Shown here: positions 59,601-64,000 of the stretch, in pieces
Layout: every line of letters starts with the position of its first letter
Position numbering within the stretch: position 1 is the stretch's first letter
From: Delphinus delphis
Taxonomy: Eukaryota; Chordata; Mammalia; Artiodactyla; Delphinidae
Direction of reading: 5' to 3'
Assembly (NCBI RefSeq): GCF_949987515.2
Contig: NC_082694.2
Location: 14,253,958-14,317,957, forward strand
DNA length: 64,000 nt
The notes under the pieces: model-generated
What the model saw: only the letters and a program-made list of their open reading frames with translations
Database searches by the model: none
Told to the model about the DNA's origin: nothing
Made by a program: the position numbers and the translations under genes

Positions 59601-62600
59601 GTCCACGTTCCTGGCAGAGGGCACTGCCAGCCGGGCCAGCAGCTGAACCTTGGCCTAGTCTCCCCACGTTCTGCTGAGCAAACACATCAGATCAGGCAGC
59701 CGGAGCACCTTGGGGTTAACTCATCCTCCTTCCCCTGTGGCAAGAGGCCAGGATGTCACCCCCAGGGAGTTGAGGCAAGTTTTCTGGAAGCTTCTTGTGT
59801 GTCATTTCCCATCACTTAGGACCCAACCTTTATCCTCAACCAAAGTGCAGCTGGGAGAACGGGGACCACAGGTGTTTTTCTGGAAAGCCCATTTCCGCCC
59901 AGGGGTCTCCTTACCTGCGAGGCTACCGGCACCCCCCGATGGTACAACCACCTCCACGGGGGGCAGTGGGTGCAAGTCTAAGGTTGGTGCACACCGGAAA
60001 TAAGCGAAGAAGTGGTGGGCCATTTGCACGAGGACCCGGGACCAGTTGATGGAATTCAGACTCATCAGACTGTGCTCCTTGACAAAGGCCACGTCGGCAA
60101 ACACGGCCTTGATGGGCTCGTCCAGCTCATCGCTGTTCCCCTCCACTGTCAGAGGAGAGAGGAAAGGGAGTTATCATGAAGGACCCCCCGGGGGCCAGCA
60201 CGTGCCCATAAGGTCAGCATGTACTCCTGGGCTGAGACCATCCTGCTGGGACCTTCACTCAAACCACGTCTCATATCCTTGGGGTCACATTTCCAATGTT
60301 TCTACCATTATCTAGAACGAAAGAAAATGTCAGCTTTCTGGGATATTGGGGGAGAATTCCTCTTTGTATTCCATGCCCTCTTCCCCAGTCTCTGGGGATG
60401 GTTTATCAGATTGTGAGATGGTGAGAGGCTGGGCTTTACTTCACCGTCCTCCATCAGGGGCTGGAGGGAAAGAGTCGCTCTTCCCACGTGGGTCCCTAGT
60501 CCAAGTTGCATCCCTCAACCCAGCCCAACCAGCAATCCAGCCAATATTGTTCTCTTGTCTGAAACCTGGGTCTGTTTCTCCACTGGGTCCAAACTTGGAG
60601 GACAGTGGGGGAAGATTATCAGGGGAAATGCCAGAGTAGGCACCGAGGTTATTTTTTTTTTTAAATAAATTTGTGTATTTATTTCTTTATGGCGGAGTTG
60701 GGTCTTCGTTGCTGCGTGCGGGCTTTCTCTAGTTGCGGCAAGCGGGGGCTACTCTTCGTTGCCGTGCGCGGGCTTCTCACCACGGTGGCTTCTCTTGTTG
60801 CGGAGCACGGGCTCTAGGTGCTCGGGCTTGTGGCACACGGGCTCAGTAGTTGTGGCTCGCGGGCTCTTGAGCACAGGCTCAGTGGTTGTGGCGCACGGGC
60901 TTAGTTGCTCCACGGCATGTGGGATCTTCCGGGACCAGGGCTCGAACCTGTGTCCCCTGCACTGGCAGGCGGATTCTTAACCACTGCGCCACCAGGGAAG
61001 GCCGGCACTGAGGTTCCTATTCATTCCACCCTTCATCGTGTAGCAGTAATGAGGCTGCAGGACTGACTCCAGATCCATGTACAGGGGGGATATTTGCTGG
61101 GGTGCTAAGGAAAGATTCACTGTTTTTAAGAGAGAGCCACAGGAAGAGAGACTTGGTTACCTTCAGTAACCATCATATGCCACAAGAGGAATGAGGCTGA
61201 ATGGAAGATGGAGCAGAGAACCTGGCTCCAGTGAACCAGCCAGTCGGGAGCCTATCCCACCTCTAGACTTCCAGGGACATGAGCTGAAAACTATCCCGTT
61301 CAAGCCAGTCTGAGTTAGATTTTCTGTTACTTCCAACCAAAAACATCCCAAGTAATATATAACTAGCCCTTGCTGATTATCCCGTGCTTAAGAAGAACCA
61401 AGTATACAATGTATATGGAAATGCATGACTTTAGAAAAAATTAGTGTCCAACACACAGCAATCCAGGTGGCCCATCTCTACTCCCTGAGCTCACCAGCCC
61501 CACAGAAAACACATGCCCACCGTTAGCTCCCGAACTAACACATGTCCTCCTGGAAACCAAATCAGAAGATTCCAGAAAGGAAGGGAAGAATTTGAACAGT
61601 CCTGTTTTAGAAACAAAAGCTAATTCCTTTAAAGGTTCCTGCCTTATTTTCTTGAAGCGCAGAACACGTATGAAACAGAAATGCCCTTTGCCTCAGGCAA
61701 TAGCACATTTATGACATACTGTGTTCATCACCATCTACGTGTCTGCCACTATTTTTCTTTTCTTTCTCTCTTTCTTCTTTTTAAAATTTTTTGACCATGC
61801 CACACAGCATGCGGGATCTTAGTTCCACAGCCAGGGTCGAACCCACGCCACCTATGCTGGAAGCGCGGAGTCTTAACCACTGGACCACCAGGGAAGTCCC
61901 TGCCACTATTTTTCAAATGTGCACCATTCTCCACCCCATGGTCAGGAACGGCGCTTCTACACATGCCCTTAGGTCAAAGCCTTCCAACATCTGTGGACAA
62001 GGAGAGAAGGGCATAGGTGCAGATTAGAGGTACGAAAAGCTCTTCTCTGCTTTGATTCTAGGTAAAGACAGTCCTAGATTCATAAAGAGCAATTTTGGTG
62101 CTTAGGGTGTAACAGGGACACTCAGGAACCTGAACCTTGTACATTAAAATCTTGTCGTGACTGCAGGAAAATGCAGCCAGATATGGGTAATTCATTACTA
62201 AGGCTAATGTGTAAGATTTTTGCCAACACCCGCCTCAGCTAAACCATAAACTTTTCAGTGGAATGCGTATGTGCTTGCTAAAGAAAAGAGTAGAAGGGGC
62301 TTTTTGTTTGCTCTTGAACAAATAGACAAAGAATATTCATGCTACTCCCATGGGTAAGGTTCGTTCTCACTGTTCTTTTGGTCCTTGACAAAATTGGTGT
62401 TCTATAAAAACATCATCTATGGGATTATAACAGGAGGCCAGGCCAGTTATAGAAGGAAGGTTTTCTGTCACTATATTTGCTGTCCTGCCAGGTGAGTGAC
62501 CAAACCAAGCCAGGCCACCTGGACAGCTTGCCCAAGGCCACAGTGCACAAAACCTCACCAAGACCCCTACTGCTCATATTCCAACCCCTTCCTTGGGGCT

Positions 62601-63522
62601 ACCTGGGGTGTAGTAGGGTGTCAGAGGTAGAAATAAAAAATAAAAAGTATGACTCCACTCGAACCCACGCCGCCTTCCTACACTCTTGAACTCCATAATG
62701 ATTAAACGCACTCAGAACAGATGGCCAGACATTAAGGAGATGGCTTTTTGCCTCTCTGCAAACACAAAACCCTATGATTCGTGATGTGGCTCAGGAAGGG
62801 GGGTCACTAGCGATGGGTTCCACTGAGTAGCTTCTTATTTTAAATACTTAGACCTGCTAACCAAGTGCATAGCTTAGTTGGTTCAACACTGCAAGGGAGG
62901 GCATGAGCTGCCAACACGCAACGGCACATTCTCTTAAAAATAATTATTAAACGTGTTTTTGCCATCTGAACTTCAGTGCCCTGGGACAGAACCCAAGTCA
63001 GTTGGCTCAGGCTATGACTCTGGGTAGCTGCCTGTAGATATGGACCAGCAGGGTGCACATGCAGGGAAGTGGCATTCTCTGGGGTATGATTTTCAACCTG
63101 CGCTTCCTCGGTTGTACTGTCAGTATTGGTTTAGGCACCTGTCACCTCCAGTAGTTTCTGAAACTGTGTCGCCACGAGCCTGCTCAGTGCTAAGTCAAGG
63201 CATACACCAACCTCTAAATATGACTGATGAAGGAAGGGAAGGAGAGAGAAAGGAGAGGAGGAAGGATGGTCAGCTAGTCGATTGACTAGTTTTGTTCCAG
63301 CCCATCTCCCAAAACAGACCACTCGAGGCAAAGCCATGCTGTCCCCGGAGCCTCTGTCCCAGCACTCACCTCCAAACACGTGGACATTCTCTCTCAGCAC
63401 TGTCGTCATCTGGAGCTCCTGAATCTTTGTGCAGCGACCTTTGGGCAGCAGAACAATGATGTCCACGTTCTCTGCCCCCTGAACACTCTCGATAGCAGCA
63501 CTCCCTGTGTCCCCAGAAGTTC
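53375..63522 (-). CDS. THNSL2: Threonine synthase-like 2, 3' part of the gene (six exons)
   Basis: This is the 3' portion of a gene for a PLP-dependent, fold-type II enzyme. Mouse THNSL2 is known as a catabolic phospho-lyase acting on phosphothreonine and O-phosphohomoserine, releasing 2-oxobutyrate and phosphate. The coding sequence is the complement of join(53375-53600, 54099-54250, 56449-56574, 56681-56829, 59915-60145, 63370-63522). All internal junctions are GT/AG, the phases match, and 344 codons run without a stop to TAG. The first exon opens with the PLP phosphate-binding loop TSGDTGSA. Segments such as [20 protein letters not shown] and [19 protein letters not shown] identify THNSL2. 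The human protein is 484 residues, so roughly the first 140, including the PLP-lysine region, lie to the right of the window. Introns hold L1, MIR, LTR and SINE copies but none interrupts an exon. A described human splice product of this locus is SOFAT; nothing here shows whether it exists in this species. Confidence 0.93.
53873..53999 (+). mobile_element. Compact tRNA-derived SINE in the last THNSL2 intron
   Basis: gggacttccctggccgccca head, gtgcttccactgcagggggg, gaactaagatcccgcgtgca, A-run of about 17. It is antisense to the gene, so the transcript carries a U-run about 100 bases from the upstream exon. Confidence 0.87.
54099..54250 (-). CDS. THNSL2: THNSL2 coding exon ([18 protein letters not shown]...)
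   Basis: 152 bases. On the minus strand the acceptor is cctgtcag/CTTTCA and the donor is GCAGCCCAG/gtacag. It enters in phase 0 and leaves in phase 2. It encodes [29 protein letters not shown] and [11 protein letters not shown]. The next intron is about 500 bases and carries one compact SINE. Confidence 0.93.
54860..54980 (+). repeat. L2 3'-end-like fragment with (ATGA)n
   Basis: gtgttttatttatctttgta, tctccagcaccaagcatagc, then tgaatgagtgaatgaatgg. Lies in the THNSL2 intron. Confidence 0.5.
55133..55482 (+). mobile_element. MST/MLT1-type MaLR solo LTR in a THNSL2 intron
   Basis: tgttacggtccgaatgtttg, agtttatatgttgaagccct, aattaggtcatgagggtggg, tccagtctccagaactgtga and ttgttatagcagtccaaact, ending taactaagaca. 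Antisense to the gene. Confidence 0.85.
56070..56285 (-). repeat. MIR SINE in a THNSL2 intron
   Basis: tgctatgaggcaggcattct, ccccattttatagatgagga, aactggtccaaggtctcaca, gctggcttggagttaagcc. Well preserved antisense MIR, sense to the gene. Confidence 0.65.
56449..56574 (-). CDS. THNSL2: THNSL2 coding exon ([14 protein letters not shown] ... ELHSK)
   Basis: 126 bases, exactly 42 codons, phase 0 at both ends. On the minus strand the acceptor is tgcccag/GTGCCG and the donor is CAGCAAG/gtcagt. It encodes [18 protein letters not shown] and [20 protein letters not shown]. As a symmetric exon it could be skipped without a frameshift. Confidence 0.93.
56681..56829 (-). CDS. THNSL2: THNSL2 coding exon (FIAQKMGLP ... 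SAMDIQ)
   Basis: 149 bases. On the minus strand the acceptor is ctcctctcttaag/CTGGG and the donor is ACATTCAG/gtgggg. It enters in phase 1 and leaves in phase 0. It encodes [20 protein letters not shown] and [19 protein letters not shown]. The following intron is only 106 bases (56575-56680). An old L1 fragment begins about 18 bases upstream of the acceptor, so the branch-point region is probably transposon-derived. Confidence 0.93.
56848..57952 (+). mobile_element. Old L1 3' part in a THNSL2 intron, abutting a splice site
   Basis: L1 late ORF2 and 3' UTR: ctcttagacacaacaccaaaa, gaaaatgaaaagacaaccca, catgaaaagatgctcaacatc, acactgttggctggagtgta, agtgaaggaaggtcagatat, atgggtgaattgtatgatat-type end. 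Antisense to THNSL2. Its left edge is about 18 bases from the acceptor of the exon at 56681-56829. Confidence 0.75.
58026..58290 (-). mobile_element. L1 3' end with poly(A), 5' truncated, in a THNSL2 intron
   Basis: T-run of about 22 at 58029-58050, then catctttattggagtataat, tgttagtttcagcttcacaa, gctgatctccctgtgctatg, gtagtgtatatatgttga. Same strand as THNSL2. Confidence 0.8.
58600..58770 (-). repeat. MIR SINE fragment
   Basis: ttgcaaagcacattcacagtc, gacagaggagcgacggaggc, gtcaagcagctggttcctga. Diverged. Confidence 0.45.
59065..59315 (+). repeat. MIR SINE, nearly full length, in a THNSL2 intron
   Basis: ggattcaggctctggagcca, gcctgggctgccatcccggc, atgcctcagcttcctcgtta, taaaatggaaataatagtat, gtgaggatttaaggagttaa, gtgcttgataaatgttaag. 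A further antisense MIR-like piece follows at about 59330-59520. Confidence 0.7.
59915..60145 (-). CDS. THNSL2: THNSL2 coding exon, central part of the catalytic domain
   Basis: 231 bases. On the minus strand the acceptor is ctctgacag/TGGAG and the donor is CTCGCAG/gtaagg. It enters and leaves in phase 1, giving 76 full codons with no stop. Recognisable segments are [30 protein letters not shown] and [14 protein letters not shown]. The last is the second glycine-rich stretch of the threonine synthase fold. Confidence 0.93.
60651..61003 (-). mobile_element. CHR-type SINE, long form, in a THNSL2 intron
   Basis: Antisense: ggcggagttgggtcttcgtt, accagggctcgaacctgtgt, ccactgcgccaccagggaag. The 12-bp duplication ggcaccgaggtt / ggcactgaggtt lies at 60639-60650 and 61004-61015 with one mismatch. 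Confidence 0.9.
61757..61900 (-). mobile_element. Compact tRNA-derived SINE in a THNSL2 intron
   Basis: Antisense: tgaccatgccacacagcatg, agccagggtcgaacccacgc, ccactggaccaccagggaag. A perfect 14-bp duplication tgccactatttttc lies at 61743-61756 and 61901-61914. Confidence 0.92.
61915..63369. other. THNSL2 intron sequence without recognised repeats
   Basis: Unique-looking intron. Short ORFs lack motifs. A purine-rich run lies at about 63230-63265. Confidence 0.5.
63370..63522 (-). CDS. THNSL2: THNSL2 coding exon with PLP phosphate-binding loop
   Basis: First exon of the gene visible in the window, 153 bases. On the minus strand the acceptor is ccatccag/GAAC and the donor is TTTGGAG/gtgagt. 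It enters in phase 1 (the split Gly before TSGDTGSA) and leaves in phase 1. The glycine-rich TSGDTGSA loop contacts the PLP phosphate in threonine synthases. The rest includes [12 protein letters not shown] and QELQMTTVL. The preceding exon is not found in 63523-64000 and must lie outside. Confidence 0.93.
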
Positions 63523-63835
63523 CTGGATGGGAAGAAGGAGGAACCCTCCTCTTTAGGACGAGGGAGATGGAGAAGGAAAGCAATGGCCCCTAAAGCACTG
63601 TCGCCAAGTGAGGCAATATCCTGGAGGGTAGGAACCCAGTACTTAATCTGGGGTCCTTGAACCTCCAAGGGGTCCACGGATAGAAATCAGGGCATCTGTG
63701 AGCTTGGCACCGTATCTTCTGTGTATTTTATGTATTTAAAATATTACTCTAAGAAGGTTCCACAGCCTCCACCAGACTGTCAAAAGGGTCTGTGGCACAA
63801 GAAAAGTTTAAGAACCCTGCTCTATAAATTAGGAG

Positions 63836-63962
63836 GTTGGGATTACCATGTACACATTATTATACATAAAATAGATAACCAACAAGGACCTACTGTAGAG
63901 CACAGGGAACTGTCCTCAGTATTTTGTAATACCCTATAAGGGAAAAGAATCTGAAAAAGAAT
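63836..63962 (+). mobile_element. L1 3' UTR fragment in the upstream THNSL2 intron
   Basis: tacacattattatacataaa, cctactgtagagcacaggga, actgtcctcagtattttgta, ataagggaaaagaatctgaa. Sense strand opposite to the gene. Confidence 0.75.
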
Positions 63963-63963
63963 A

Positions 63964-63966
63964 GAG

Positions 63967-64000
<34 letters not shown>
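63964..64000. repeat. (GATA)n microsatellite running off the window
   Basis: At least eight GATA units to the last base, directly after the L1 tail. The full length is not visible. Confidence 0.95.

Noticed and set aside
1..64000. CRISPR array, bacterial operon or other prokaryotic system
   Set aside because: There is no spaced direct-repeat array or dense short-gap coding. Introns, SINEs and L1s show a mammalian chromosome.

Overview
The window is nuclear DNA of a placental mammal, almost certainly a cetacean. The main evidence is 28 tRNA-derived SINEs with the whale/hippo/ruminant CHR-type head (gcttccctggtggcgcagtgg), most with clear target-site duplications. Two kinds of cetartiodactyl L1 5' UTR are also present. 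The species cannot be named from this sequence.

The only protein-coding gene I can support is on the minus strand at the right end: the 3' portion of THNSL2 (threonine synthase-like 2). Six exons (63370-63522, 59915-60145, 56681-56829, 56449-56574, 54099-54250, 53375-53600) join with AG acceptors, GT donors and compatible phases. They give 344 uninterrupted codons that begin at the PLP phosphate-binding loop TSGDTGSA and end at a TAG. The 5' exons, including the PLP-lysine region, lie beyond position 64000. A poly(A) signal sits about 490 bases downstream of the stop.

Left of THNSL2 (1-52860) I see no gene. In human the 3' neighbour of THNSL2 is FOXI3, a few hundred kb away, so a gene-poor flank is expected. 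This part is a layered retroelement landscape. It starts with an internally deleted minus-strand L1 (1-2803) and an LTR-like repeat carrying a 140-bp tandem duplication (2806-3700). Next come an old L1 5' half with five SINEs in it (6690-9884), a mariner-type MITE (13152-13476) and MaLR-type LTRs. A nearly complete but decayed plus-strand L1 follows (20913-27321), with three SINE insertions and a 3' end fused to a decapitated SINE. Further on are L1 3' ends, L2 and MIR fragments, and microsatellites. The blocks poorest in recognisable repeats are 11.6-13.1, 18.9-20.3, 31.2-33.0, 38.4-40.7, 46.4-48.8 and 51.7-53.3 kb.

I found no undescribed multi-gene system. The most interesting observations are structural: an old L1 ending about 18 bp from a THNSL2 splice acceptor, an L1 5' UTR that contains an antisense SINE-like segment, a 5'UTR-to-ORF2 deletion L1, and a 91-bp inverted repeat. 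All alignments and identities were judged by eye.
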